Shown piece after piece: positions 1 to 7,112 of a DNA stretch of 15,880 bases. The position numbers were made by a program, and so were the translations under genes. Origin of the DNA: Spirochaetaceae bacterium (GTDB taxonomy: Bacteria; Spirochaetota; Spirochaetia; WRBN01); NCBI GenBank assembly GCA_020024055.1, contig JAHHUI010000024.1, positions 1-15,880 of the forward strand, written 5' to 3'. A model generated the notes under the pieces. The model worked only from the letters and a program-made list of their open reading frames with translations, ran no database searches and had not been told where the DNA came from. Position 1 is the stretch's first letter. Every line of letters begins with the position of its first letter.

Positions 1-1208
1 TTGCTGTTCAGCTCGGCAGCAATCAGGGCCAGTCGGCTGATTGCCTCGGGCGCGAAGATCAATGCCACATTTTCTGTTTTCATGATCTCTGTATATTGCT
101 TGATGAGGGCATTACGCGGCTCCGTAAGGATTTTTTCAAACATCTCTGCCGTCATCTCTTCCAATTCCACCTGAACAGGAAAACGTCCCTGTAATTCGGG
201 CAAAAGGTCGCCGGGCTTGCTGACATGAAAAGCCCCTGCAGCGATGAAGAGAATATGCTGTGTATCCACCACGCCATATTTCGTATTCACCAATGTGCCT
301 TCAATAATAGGCAAAATATCTCTTTGCACGCCCTCACGCGAGATGTCGGGACTGCTGCCGCCACTTTTGCCCCCGCGTGTGGCGATTTTATCTATTTCAT
401 CAATAAAAATAATTCCGCCTTTTTGCGTGCGTTCGCGTGCGATTTCATACACACTTTCCATATCCACCAATTTATCACGCTCTTCCATCAGCAGGATTTC
501 CTTTGCCTGTTTCACGCTTACGTGCCGATGCTTTGGCCGCGCGAACAGCTGTCCAATGCCCATATTACCGCCCTGGCCGTATTTATCAAAATTATCAGAG
601 ACACCAATCACATCGACAGCGCCGCTGAACAGACCCTCGAAAGGATTCACTTGGCTGGTCACTTCTACCTTGCGATCATCCAGCTCTCCATTGCGCAGCA
701 TTTGGCGAAATTTTTCACGCACACTGCGCCCGGCCTCGTCATTTGCCTCATCTGTGCTTTGAAGGCCGACACTTGGGGGGGATTTGGGCAAAAGTAAATC
801 TAAAATGCGCTCTTCCACCTGCTGCTGTGCCTCCGCACGCACAGCCTCGGTCATTTCATTTTTCACCATCGTCACGGCATTGGCGATTAAATCGCGCACC
901 ATGCTTTCTGCATCGCGGCCCACATAGCCCACCTCGGTGAATTTCGAGGCTTCCACCTTCACAAAAGGCGCACCGCTGAGTTTCGTCAAACGGCGAGCAA
1001 TTTCGGTCTTTCCCACACCTGTGGGCCCGATCATAATAATATTTTTGGGCATCACTTCATCACGAATATCTTTGGGCAGGCGGCTGCGTCGAAAACGATT
1101 GCGTAAAGCAATGGCCACAGCTTTTTTGGCCTTTTCCTGTCCAATAATATATTTATCCAACTCTGCCACCACATCTTTGGGTGTCATTTTTTCCAGATCC
1201 AGCAGCAT
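1..1208 (-). CDS. hslU: HslU (ClpY) ATPase subunit of the HslVU protease, 3' end cut by window edge
   Basis: HslU is the AAA+ unfoldase ring that recognises, unfolds and threads cytoplasmic proteins into the HslV peptidase. Reading the minus strand from 1208 gives about 402 uninterrupted codons that run off the left edge. Visible motifs are the N-terminal helix with IIGQ at residues 21-24, Walker A GPTGVGKT at 61-68, the pore loop GYVG at 94-97, the I-domain insert at about 115-240, Walker B with IIFIDEID at 266-273, and the GRFPV segment with the likely arginine finger at about 341-345. The family is about 440-470 residues, so the missing part is the C-terminal sensor-2 (GARR) region. The ATG at 1208 shares one base with the hslV stop (TGATG). 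It has GAGG ten bases upstream, which supports it over the ATG seven codons later. The identification is secure. Confidence 0.97.
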   Translation of the reverse strand, partial: MLLDLEKMTPKDVVAELDKYIIGQEKAKKAVAIALRNRFRRSRLPKDIRDEVMPKNIIMIGPTGVGKTEIARRLTKLSGAPFVKVEASKFTEVGYVGRDAESMVRDLIANAVTMVKNEMTEAVRAEAQQQVEERILDLLLPKSPPSVGLQSTDEANDEAGRSVREKFRQMLRNGELDDRKVEVTSQVNPFEGLFSGAVDVIGVSDNFDKYGQGGNMGIGQLFARPKHRHVSVKQAKEILLMEERDKLVDMESVYEIARERTQKGGIIFIDEIDKIATRGGKSGGSSPDISREGVQRDILPIIEGTLVNTKYGVVDTQHILFIAAGAFHVSKPGDLLPELQGRFPVQVELEEMTAEMFEKILTEPRNALIKQYTEIMKTENVALIFAPEAISRLALIAAELNS

Positions 1209-1750
1209 CAGGTCAATTCCTCAATTGTCAAATGATGATTTGTGAACACACATAAAGAGGCCGCGATGTTCAGACTTTTTTCGGCAATTTCACGCGCGCT
1301 CAAGCTTCCGGCGTCTAAATAGGCCAAAGCCGCGGCATAGGCAAAATTGCCCCCTGAACCAATGGCCATGACATCTGTTTCCGGCTCAATCACATCGCCA
1401 CTGCCGCTGATGAGAAAAGTCTTCTCCCGATTGGCCACCAACAGCATGGCTTCTAGCTTACGCAGCCTTTGATCTGTGCGCCACTCGCGTGCCACTTCCA
1501 CTGAGGCACGGGCAATATCAAACTGCTTTTCTTTCATCTTATTTTCAAATAATTCTTCCAAAGTGAAGGCATCGGCAGTAGACCCGGCAAAGCCACACAG
1601 CACGCGCCCGTCGAACAGCTTGCGCACCTTGCAGGCATTGCCCTTCATCACCACGCTCTCACCCACGGTGACCTGCCCATCGCCGGCCATGGCCACACAG
1701 CCGTCTTTACGCACCACCAAGATCGTCGTTGCATGAAAATTTGCACCCAT
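1208..1750 (-). CDS. hslV: HslV (ClpQ) peptidase subunit of the HslVU protease
   Basis: HslV is the proteasome-related double-ring threonine peptidase that degrades substrates fed by HslU. From the ATG at 1750 the protein has 180 residues, the normal family length. It begins MGANFHA followed by TTILVVR, so the catalytic N-terminal Thr would be exposed by removing a short propeptide, as in the Thermotoga-type enzymes that begin MKFHG-TTI. The GDGQ motif follows, then the lysine in KVRKL (equivalent to Lys33 of E. coli), the FAGSTADAFTL block, and IGSGG near the C-terminus, ending IEEL. An in-frame ATG at 1804 would add 18 residues. I prefer 1750 because the longer start has no ribosome-binding site, the extra residues are not part of the family, and a promoter lies between the two starts. 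The gene is coupled to hslU by a one-base stop/start overlap. Confidence 0.95.
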   Translation of the reverse strand: MGANFHATTILVVRKDGCVAMAGDGQVTVGESVVMKGNACKVRKLFDGRVLCGFAGSTADAFTLEELFENKMKEKQFDIARASVEVAREWRTDQRLRKLEAMLLVANREKTFLISGSGDVIEPETDVMAIGSGGNFAYAAALAYLDAGSLSAREIAEKSLNIAASLCVFTNHHLTIEELT

Positions 1751-1757
1751 GCCTTTG

Positions 1758-1786
1758 ATACTATTGTGAATTAAAACTGTTGTCAA
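1758..1786 (-). promoter_or_regulatory. Candidate sigma-70 promoter for hslVU, possibly giving a leaderless mRNA
   Basis: On the minus strand TTGACA (1786-1781, a perfect -35) is followed after 17 bases by TAGTAT (1763-1758, four of six matches to TATAAT). Only seven bases separate the -10 from the preferred hslV ATG at 1750, so transcription would begin at or within a base or two of the start codon. The -35 match and spacing are strong and the -10 is mediocre. No CIRCE heat-shock operator was seen nearby. Confidence 0.45.
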
Positions 1787-1813
1787 TATTGCCTTTGCTG
1801 CCATCAGGCCAAG

Positions 1814-1834
1814 AATATATACAGGATATATATT
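1814..1834. repeat. Inverted repeat in the hslV/symporter divergent region
   Basis: AATATATA (1814-1821) and TATATATT (1827-1834) form perfect 8-base arms around a 5-base centre, CAGGA. It lies between the two divergent genes, upstream of both candidate promoters. It may be an operator, or simply AT-rich promoter-region sequence. Confidence 0.35.
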
Positions 1835-1850
1835 GACACTTATCTTTTAA

Positions 1851-1879
1851 TTGACAAGAACATAAAGAAAGTATATACT
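1851..1879 (+). promoter_or_regulatory. Sigma-70 promoter for the amino acid symporter
   Basis: TTGACA (1851-1856) is followed after exactly 17 bases by TATACT (1874-1879), a perfect -35 and a five-of-six -10. Transcription would begin near 1886, leaving a leader of about 70 bases. A second TTGACA at 1833-1838 has no usable -10 at the right distance. The -10 sits inside a 14-base perfect palindrome, AAAGTATATACTTT (1868-1881), which could be a repressor site. Confidence 0.7.
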
Positions 1880-1940
1880 TTAACCCATCTTTTAGCCAGG
1901 AAAACTGTCATCCTGCCTCATAAGAAACTCATTTTTTATT

Positions 1941-1947
1941 AAGGAGG
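1941..1947 (+). promoter_or_regulatory. Strong ribosome-binding site of the symporter gene
   Basis: AAGGAGG, a full Shine-Dalgarno match, ends ten bases before the ATG at 1958 and fixes that start. It is stronger than the sites used by most of the flagellar genes in the window. Confidence 0.85.
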
Positions 1948-1957
1948 AAACAGTTCT

Positions 1958-3385
1958 ATGGATATTTTAGAAAATATCATCAATATCGTGAATACGATAC
2001 TGTGGGATTATATACTCATTTTTTTATTGCTTGGCGTAGGCCTTTATTTCACATTGCGGACAAGATTTGTCCAGATTCGTCTTTTTGGGCAGATGTTGCG
2101 TCTTCTGCCTGAAGGAATCAAAGAAGGCGAAAAACAACATAAAGGCATATCCAGCTTCCAAGCCCTGGCTGTCAGTGTTGCCAGCCGTGTGGGCACAGGG
2201 AACCTGGCCGGTGTGGCTATTGCCGTGACAGTCGGCGGCCCAGGCGCTGTGTTTTGGATGTGGATCGTCGCCCTCATCGGTGGCGTCAGTGCCTGTATCG
2301 AGAGTACCCTGGGCCAGGTCTATAAACGAAAAGATGACACCCCGGGTCAACAAGATCATTTCGTGGGCGGCCCTTCTTATTACATCACTAAGGGTCTGAA
2401 AAATGCACCTTTGGGCATTACCTTTGCCATTGCGATGGTCTTCACATTTGGTATCGCATTTAACATGGTTCAGGCCAATACGATTGGCCAGGCCTTCAGT
2501 CATCTCCTGCCCTTTGGAGATGAGACATTCAACCTGAAAATCATGGCTTTATTCCTGTTTGTGCTCACCGTATGGTCGCTTCTGGGCGGGGCACAGCGCA
2601 TTGCTAAAATATCCGGCTGGATTGTACCTGTCATGGCCATTTTCTACATCACTATTGCTTTAATTGTGGTGGTGTTAAATATTCAGGCATTTCCCGGGAT
2701 TCTCAAGAACATTTTTGTCGAGGCCTTCAACACAAAAACAGCCGTGCCCGGCGGCCTGCTGGGCGGAATTATGGCTATTGGCATCCGCCGCGGTTTGTTT
2801 TCTAATGAAGCAGGCATGGGAAGCGGTGCCTATGCAGCCGCCTCAGCCCATGTAAAGCATCCCGCCGAACAAGGTTTGCTGCAAACCCTGGGTGTCTTTA
2901 TTGATACCTTGGTAGTGTGCTCGGCCACGGCTTTTATCATTCTTAGCTCTAATGTCAGCGGTGATTATCAGGGCATACAGCTGACCCAGGCCGCCCTGGG
3001 CCAATATATGGGCAAGATTGGCCCCATTTTCATTGCCATTGCTATTCTATTTTTTGGATACAGCTCAATCATCGGCAATTATTTCTATTGCGAGAGCAAT
3101 CTCCAGTTCTTGCATGCCAATAAGAAATGGTTCTTAGTGATCTTCAGACTGATCGTTGCTGCCTTAGTTTTTGTGGGCACAATATCCAAAACAAGCCTGG
3201 TGTGGAATATGACAGATCTTTTCATCGCGCTCTTGGCGATGATCAACCTATTTGCCCTGATCATGCTGGGCAATGTGGCCATAAAAACTCTGCAGGATTA
3301 TGAACGCAAAAGAAAGAATAAACTACCCATGGATTTCAAGGCCGGTGATATTGGCATGCAGGGTCAATTAGATGAGTGGAATTAA
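1958..3385 (+). CDS. Sodium:alanine/glycine symporter, AGCS family
   Basis: This is a 475-residue inner-membrane protein of the alanine or glycine:cation symporter family (TC 2.A.25), which imports small neutral amino acids with Na+ (rarely H+). It is hydrophobic throughout, with about ten or eleven predicted membrane spans. Family signatures are SSFQALAVSVASRVGTGN at 65-82 followed by LAGVA, GGPGAVFWMW at 93-102, the polar GGPSYYI segment after the TPGQQDHF loop, and GIRRGLFSNEAGMGS past the middle, followed by the AHVKHPAEQGL block. The length is normal and no break is seen. It has its own promoter and ribosome-binding site, so it is a one-gene transcript. Its stop overlaps that of flhB by four bases tail to tail. 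The exact substrate (alanine, glycine or D-alanine) cannot be told from sequence, so no symbol is given. Confidence 0.95.
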   Translation: MDILENIINIVNTILWDYILIFLLLGVGLYFTLRTRFVQIRLFGQMLRLLPEGIKEGEKQHKGISSFQALAVSVASRVGTGNLAGVAIAVTVGGPGAVFWMWIVALIGGVSACIESTLGQVYKRKDDTPGQQDHFVGGPSYYITKGLKNAPLGITFAIAMVFTFGIAFNMVQANTIGQAFSHLLPFGDETFNLKIMALFLFVLTVWSLLGGAQRIAKISGWIVPVMAIFYITIALIVVVLNIQAFPGILKNIFVEAFNTKTAVPGGLLGGIMAIGIRRGLFSNEAGMGSGAYAAASAHVKHPAEQGLLQTLGVFIDTLVVCSATAFIILSSNVSGDYQGIQLTQAALGQYMGKIGPIFIAIAILFFGYSSIIGNYFYCESNLQFLHANKKWFLVIFRLIVAALVFVGTISKTSLVWNMTDLFIALLAMINLFALIMLGNVAIKTLQDYERKRKNKLPMDFKAGDIGMQGQLDEWN

Positions 3386-4530
3386 ATTCCAATTTGCTTG
3401 CCAGTCATGCGATAGACCTGGACAAAAATAGCTGAGACAATTTCCCAGTATTCTTCAGGGATTTCCTGGCCTATTTCAATATTGGCATGCAAGGCACGTG
3501 CCAGGGGCTTATTTTCAATCACAGGCACACCGGCAGCCTTGGCCACTTCTTTAATTCTTTGCGCCACTAAATCCTGGCCCTTTGCGGTGACCTTGGGCGC
3601 GCGGGCGCCTTTTGTATATTCCAGGGCAACGGCAAAATGCGTCGGGTTTGTGATGACAACATCGGCTTTGGGTACATTGCGCATCATCGTGGCGCGCAGA
3701 AATTCTAACATACGCGAACGCATGCGGCTTTTCACCTGGGGGTTGCCTTCCTGCTCTCTCATCTCATCGCGCAGCTCTTGCTTCGTCATCTTCAGCTGTT
3801 CCAGATGCTGTTTCTTTTGAAACAGAAAATCCAGCCAGGCCAGAACAAAAAACAATATAGTTGCTTCAAACATGAGAAACAAGGCTTGCTGCGCCATAAA
3901 TTTGCTGCTGATATGCAAAGGCGTGAACGGGCTGGTCACCAATTTAGGCAGGCCCATTTGTATCGTGAACACCGCCATGGCTGCCACCAGCAATACTTTC
4001 ATAATACTTTTGCCAAGATTATAAAAAGCTTCAATGCCAAAAACAGAACGCGAGAGATAACGCCCAAAATTGGGCACAATCTTTTTAAAGTCGGGCGTGA
4101 TGGGCTTTGTGGTGAATATGAAACCGCCCACCTGAATCAGCATGGTAATTCCTGCCGCGACAAAAACCGAACCCAGCACAGGCAAAGCCAGGCGAAAATA
4201 ATAGCTTACCAGCTTTGTTACATCTGCACGATCCGGGTGCTGCATAGGGTCTTGCGACAGAACAGAGACTTTCGTGAAAAAATAACGTATCATGTCGCTC
4301 ACCACATCAATAATAAATGTGGACATCAAAGTGAGCACAGCCAGGGTCACCATCATCACCACGGCCGAAGCCAAATCCGTGCTTTTGGCCACGCGGCCTT
4401 CTTTGCGGGCCTTGCGAATGCGCGATTCTGTCGGGGCTTCGGTGCGCCCTTCATCCTCGGCGGCAAAATGCTGGAGCGAAAACCAAATTTCTTGCCCAGG
4501 CAAAAGGGTACAATCGACGTATTTATCCAC
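3382..4530 (-). CDS. flhB: FlhB, flagellar export gate and substrate-specificity switch protein
   Basis: FlhB is a membrane component of the flagellar type III export apparatus. It switches export from hook to filament proteins after cleaving itself. The 382-residue product has the conserved N-terminal block AAEDEGRTEAPTESR at about 23-37, four membrane spans between about 55 and 235, a charged linker, and the autocleavage motif NPTH at 295-298 in the cytoplasmic domain. The C-terminal lobe (KGARAPKV, ENKPLARAL, IPEEYWE) is intact. The start is GTG at 4530, overlapping the fliR stop by eight bases (GTGGATAA), with AAAAGGCGGC upstream. It carries about 20 residues before the conserved block, slightly long for the family. 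It is the last gene of the operon here, and neither flhA nor flhF follows. Confidence 0.97.
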   Translation of the reverse strand: MDKYVDCTLLPGQEIWFSLQHFAAEDEGRTEAPTESRIRKARKEGRVAKSTDLASAVVMMVTLAVLTLMSTFIIDVVSDMIRYFFTKVSVLSQDPMQHPDRADVTKLVSYYFRLALPVLGSVFVAAGITMLIQVGGFIFTTKPITPDFKKIVPNFGRYLSRSVFGIEAFYNLGKSIMKVLLVAAMAVFTIQMGLPKLVTSPFTPLHISSKFMAQQALFLMFEATILFFVLAWLDFLFQKKQHLEQLKMTKQELRDEMREQEGNPQVKSRMRSRMLEFLRATMMRNVPKADVVITNPTHFAVALEYTKGARAPKVTAKGQDLVAQRIKEVAKAAGVPVIENKPLARALHANIEIGQEIPEEYWEIVSAIFVQVYRMTGKQIGI

Positions 4531-5326
4531 CTGTCGCCGCCTTTTCGCCCGTGAACAGTTTGAGCAAAGCAGGAAATTGATCCCACATAGAGCTCAAAAG
4601 ACCATCAAAGGCATTGAGAATATTGGGAATGGCAAAGACCAGAATAATATAGCCCACACCCAGCTGAAGAGGAAAACCCAGCATCATCAGGTTCATCTGC
4701 GGAGCGGCTTTGTTCAGCAAACCCATCACCACAGTGACCAGACACAATGTGCTGATCAGCGGCATGGCAATGACAATAGCCTGGACAAACAGGCCCGAGA
4801 GCGCACTGGTGAGAAACATGGCAATGCCATCAGGCTGCCAAAGTATCTGCGGCGCAATGAAACTGGAAAAACTGGCCTGCACCCCGGCCAGGAATATCTT
4901 CTGCATGCCAAAACTGGAGAAAAAAACCATAAAAGCCATGAGATTGAAAAACTGGCCCATGACAGGCAGCTCAATCTGGGAAACAGGGTCGAACATTTCA
5001 CTGGCGGCCAAGCCCATCTGCAAAGAAAACAGCTGGCCTGCGCTGTGCATGACAGAAAAGACAATATACACTAAAAAGCCCATAATCAGGCCCACCATAA
5101 TTTCCGCCGCCAGCAGCAGAACATAGTCAGCCCCGCTGCCGCGGATGGGATAGCCAGCAGCAACCACCCAGGGAGATATCACCGATGTGGTGAAAAATGC
5201 CAAGCCAGCCCGCGCGGCAAAAGGAATGCCGCTGGAGGTGACCACAGGCAAAGTCTCGATAAGAGCCACGCAGCGGGCAAAAATGAGAAAGAAAACCAAT
5301 ACCTGATGATCTAAATTGGCCAGCAT
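4523..5326 (-). CDS. fliR: FliR, flagellar export gate membrane protein
   Basis: FliR forms, with FliP and FliQ, the helical export pore core at the base of the flagellar motor. The 267-residue hydrophobic protein has an N-terminal LIFARCVALIETLP segment, several membrane spans, and the family signature NKAAPQMN at 205-212 followed by LGFPLQLGVG. The ATG at 5326 has AGAGGTG nine bases upstream and lies 14 bases after fliQ. The end overlaps the flhB start by eight bases, consistent with translational coupling. Length is typical and no key segment is missing. Confidence 0.97.
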   Translation of the reverse strand: MLANLDHQVLVFFLIFARCVALIETLPVVTSSGIPFAARAGLAFFTTSVISPWVVAAGYPIRGSGADYVLLLAAEIMVGLIMGFLVYIVFSVMHSAGQLFSLQMGLAASEMFDPVSQIELPVMGQFFNLMAFMVFFSSFGMQKIFLAGVQASFSSFIAPQILWQPDGIAMFLTSALSGLFVQAIVIAMPLISTLCLVTVVMGLLNKAAPQMNLMMLGFPLQLGVGYIILVFAIPNILNAFDGLLSSMWDQFPALLKLFTGEKAATGG

Positions 5327-5340
5327 ACAGTTTTACACCT

Positions 5341-5610
5341 CTAGCCCTTCAGCTGGGGAATCACATTAAATAAATCACGTGTGTAATTGGACAGCAATGT
5401 AAACATCCATGTTCCAAAATACAGCAGCGTGAGAAAAATAGCCAGCAGCTTGGGGACAAAGGTCAGCGTTTGTTCTTGAAGACTGGTGGTGGCCTGGAAA
5501 ATAGAGAGCACCAAGCCCACCACAAGGCTGATGAGAAGAACAGGGGCTGTTAAAAGCAAAATCTGAATAATGGCTGTGCGAAAGACAGTAATGACCATCT
5601 CAAGTTCCAC
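5341..5610 (-). CDS. fliQ: FliQ, flagellar export gate membrane protein
   Basis: FliQ is a two-helix membrane protein of the FliPQR export pore. The 89-residue product matches the family along its whole length: an N-terminal MVITVFRTAI-like segment, a first span around residues 15-37, the conserved IFQATTSLQEQTL stretch, FVPKLLAIF, and a second span ending in YTRDLFN. The start is GTG at 5610, chosen because AGGGGG sits seven bases upstream. An internal ATG four codons later is possible. It ends in TAG, a useful control for the amber codon in fliO. Confidence 0.96.
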   Translation of the reverse strand: MELEMVITVFRTAIIQILLLTAPVLLISLVVGLVLSIFQATTSLQEQTLTFVPKLLAIFLTLLYFGTWMFTLLSNYTRDLFNVIPQLKG

Positions 5611-5635
5611 TAAATTTCCCCCTTTTAATATTTTT

Positions 5636-6469
5636 TTAATTCATAAAACTGGCAACCAATTGCTGCACAATCAATGTCCAGCCATCCACCAGCCAGAATA
5701 AAATCAGCTTGAATGGCATAGAAACCATCACAGGCGGCAGCATAATCATACCCATGGCCATCAAAATACTTGAGACCACCATATCGATGATGAGAAATGG
5801 CACATAAATATATACACCGATTTTGAATGCCACGGACAATTCATGAAGAATAAATGCAGGAATCAGCACATGCGTGGGCACATCGGCCAGGGTTTTTGGC
5901 GCAGGCAAGCCACGCATGCGCATAAACAGGCGAATATTCTCGGGGCTCTGCTGCATTTGCTTATACATAAAAATACGCACCGGGCCTTCAGCTTCGCTAA
6001 TCATCTGCTGTGTGCTGATGCGTCCCTCGCTCATGGGCTTGAAGCTGCGTTCATAAATATTACTGAGTGTGGGCCACATAATAAAAAATGTGAGAAACAA
6101 TGCCAGGCCATTGAGCACTTGGGTGGGCGGCGCCTGTTGAAGACCCAGGGCTCTTTTCACAAAATCAAGAACAATAGACACCCGCAGAAAGCTGGTAAGC
6201 AAAACAGCAAAAGAAGGCGCCAGAGTTAAAATTGTGAGCAGAATAAGAAGCTGCACACTGAAAGCAATTTCCTGGCCCGAGCGCGGCTGGCGAACATCTA
6301 AATTAATGAGAGGAATAGGTATTGTGCCGCCGGGAAGCGGCGCCGGGGCCACATAATTTGGCTCTGGCGCGGGGATGATAGGCTGTGGCTGCGTCTGGGG
6401 AACAGGAACATCCTGCGCAAAAAGCGTTGCCGTTAAAAAGAAAAAAATCGCAAGAAAAAACCTATTCAC
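5636..6469 (-). CDS. fliP: FliP, flagellar export gate protein with signal peptide
   Basis: FliP is the core pore-forming subunit of the flagellar type III export gate. From GTG at 6469 the product has 277 residues. It opens with a cleavable signal peptide (MNRFFLAIFFFL, cut probably after LFA), then a proline-rich periplasmic stretch, then the FliP domain with FAVLLTSFLRVSIVLDFV, ALGLQQAPPTQVLNGLALFLTFF and the C-terminal AFKIGVYIYVPFLIIDMV/SILMAMGM segments. The frame is open further upstream to a TTG at 6496, but GTG 6469 is preferred. It has AGGGGAG ten bases upstream, gives a clean signal peptide, and overlaps the fliO stop by eight bases (GTGAATAG), the same arrangement as fliR/flhB. 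Confidence 0.95.
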   Translation of the reverse strand: MNRFFLAIFFFLTATLFAQDVPVPQTQPQPIIPAPEPNYVAPAPLPGGTIPIPLINLDVRQPRSGQEIAFSVQLLILLTILTLAPSFAVLLTSFLRVSIVLDFVKRALGLQQAPPTQVLNGLALFLTFFIMWPTLSNIYERSFKPMSEGRISTQQMISEAEGPVRIFMYKQMQQSPENIRLFMRMRGLPAPKTLADVPTHVLIPAFILHELSVAFKIGVYIYVPFLIIDMVVSSILMAMGMIMLPPVMVSMPFKLILFWLVDGWTLIVQQLVASFMN

Positions 6470-6974
6470 TTGAATCAGACTCCCCTCTTCTCTCAAGAGA
6501 GTTCTTCTTCACCAGCAGCTGGCGAATACGATCGGCCTGCTGCTCTGTGTTCAGCATCGTTTTCATCTTGGGGTCTGCCCCCTGAATAGCCAATTTGCCA
6601 CGCAAAAGCTGTGCAAAGCTTTGCTTGGGAATCTGTTGGCTGGCCTGAAGACGCAGCTCGTCTAGGACTTCTTTTTCTGTCACCTCTGTAATCAAGCTGA
6701 CATTTTCGCCCACGCCCAAAACAAAAATGCGATTGGCCACTTCAACAATTTGCACGCTGGCCTGGCCGCGCAAGCTCTGGCTGGCAATGATTTTAATAGT
6801 GGAGCTTTCATAGGTTTCCTGCCCGGAAAGTCGACGCAGAAAACGAAGAAAGAAATATGACAAAGCTAGAACAAGAGCCAGGACAAAAAAGGCACGCAAT
6901 GTGGCACCAATCGAGCTGCCCATGCGCACATTTTGCTGTGTTGCCGGCGGGACTGCCTCTTCCTGCAAGACCAT
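6462..6974 (-). CDS. fliO: FliO (FliZ), flagellar export gate assembly protein; ORF downstream of an amber codon
   Basis: FliO is a small single-span membrane protein that helps FliP assemble. The open frame from ATG 6974 encodes 170 residues: a short polar N-terminus, one membrane span at about 28-44 followed by positive RFLRRL, and a cytoplasmic domain with IKIIASQSLRGQASVQIVEV and IFVLGVGENVSLI, typical of the family. The same frame continues upstream through an in-frame TAG at 7031-7029 to an ATG at 7112, encoding a signal peptide. ATG 6974 has no good ribosome-binding site, and there are no GTG or TTG codons between it and the TAG. The annotated start is therefore only where the intact ORF begins, and the ancestral gene almost certainly began at 7112. 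The core domain appears intact. It ends in TAG. Confidence 0.85.
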   Translation of the reverse strand: MVLQEEAVPPATQQNVRMGSSIGATLRAFFVLALVLALSYFFLRFLRRLSGQETYESSTIKIIASQSLRGQASVQIVEVANRIFVLGVGENVSLITEVTEKEVLDELRLQASQQIPKQSFAQLLRGKLAIQGADPKMKTMLNTEQQADRIRQLLVKKNSLERRGESDSSE

Positions 6975-7028
6975 CTGTGTCTCGTCAACAGCAGCATTCT
7001 GCCCTTGCTTATTTGCTTCAGCGGGGCC

Positions 7029-7112
7029 CTAGGCAAAGTCAGAAACACCGCCGATAGAGAAAATAAAATAAATGGCAAGTAAAACCTTACAGCGCATAAA
7101 GTTAAAAACCAT
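7029..7112 (-). pseudogene. fliO: Detached fliO signal-peptide segment ending in an in-frame amber codon
   Basis: From ATG 7112, which overlaps the fliY stop by one base (TAATG), 27 codons encode a signal peptide: a short basic start (MRCK), a hydrophobic core (VLLAIYFIFSIGG) and a cleavage-like end VSDFA. Codon 28 is TAG. After the TAG the same frame runs without a break through GPAEANKQGQN into the rest of FliO. This is what a full-length fliO gene would look like after one substitution, most simply CAG to TAG. Readthrough of the codon or a sequencing error are the alternatives. Confidence 0.7.

Noticed and set aside
225..797. Plus-strand ORFs of 172 and 190 codons over hslU
   Set aside because: They lie opposite an intact hslU with all AAA+ motifs, and their translations show no domain or sensible composition.
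1805..1957. CIRCE-type heat-shock operator expected near hslV
   Set aside because: The TTAGCACTC/GAGTGCTAA pair is absent; the inverted repeats present are unrelated AT-rich ones.
2024..2503. 159-codon minus-strand ORF inside the symporter
   Set aside because: It is a shadow of a membrane protein gene, with no start signal and no recognisable domain.
3778..5074. Two plus-strand ORFs of about 260 codons across flhB and fliR
   Set aside because: They are antisense to well-conserved export-gate genes, are rich in His, Gln and Lys as shadow frames are, and have no ribosome-binding sites.
7048..7057. GCCGATAG on the plus strand near the start of fliO
   Set aside because: It has no TAAA at the correct distance and would drive antisense transcription of the operon.
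6866..7078. 70-residue ORF with a hydrophobic start in the fliY-fliO junction
   Set aside because: It runs in a different frame. The hydrophobic start is the fliO signal-peptide region read out of frame, and it continues as Arg/Lys-rich nonsense. The true continuation is the fliO frame with the amber codon.
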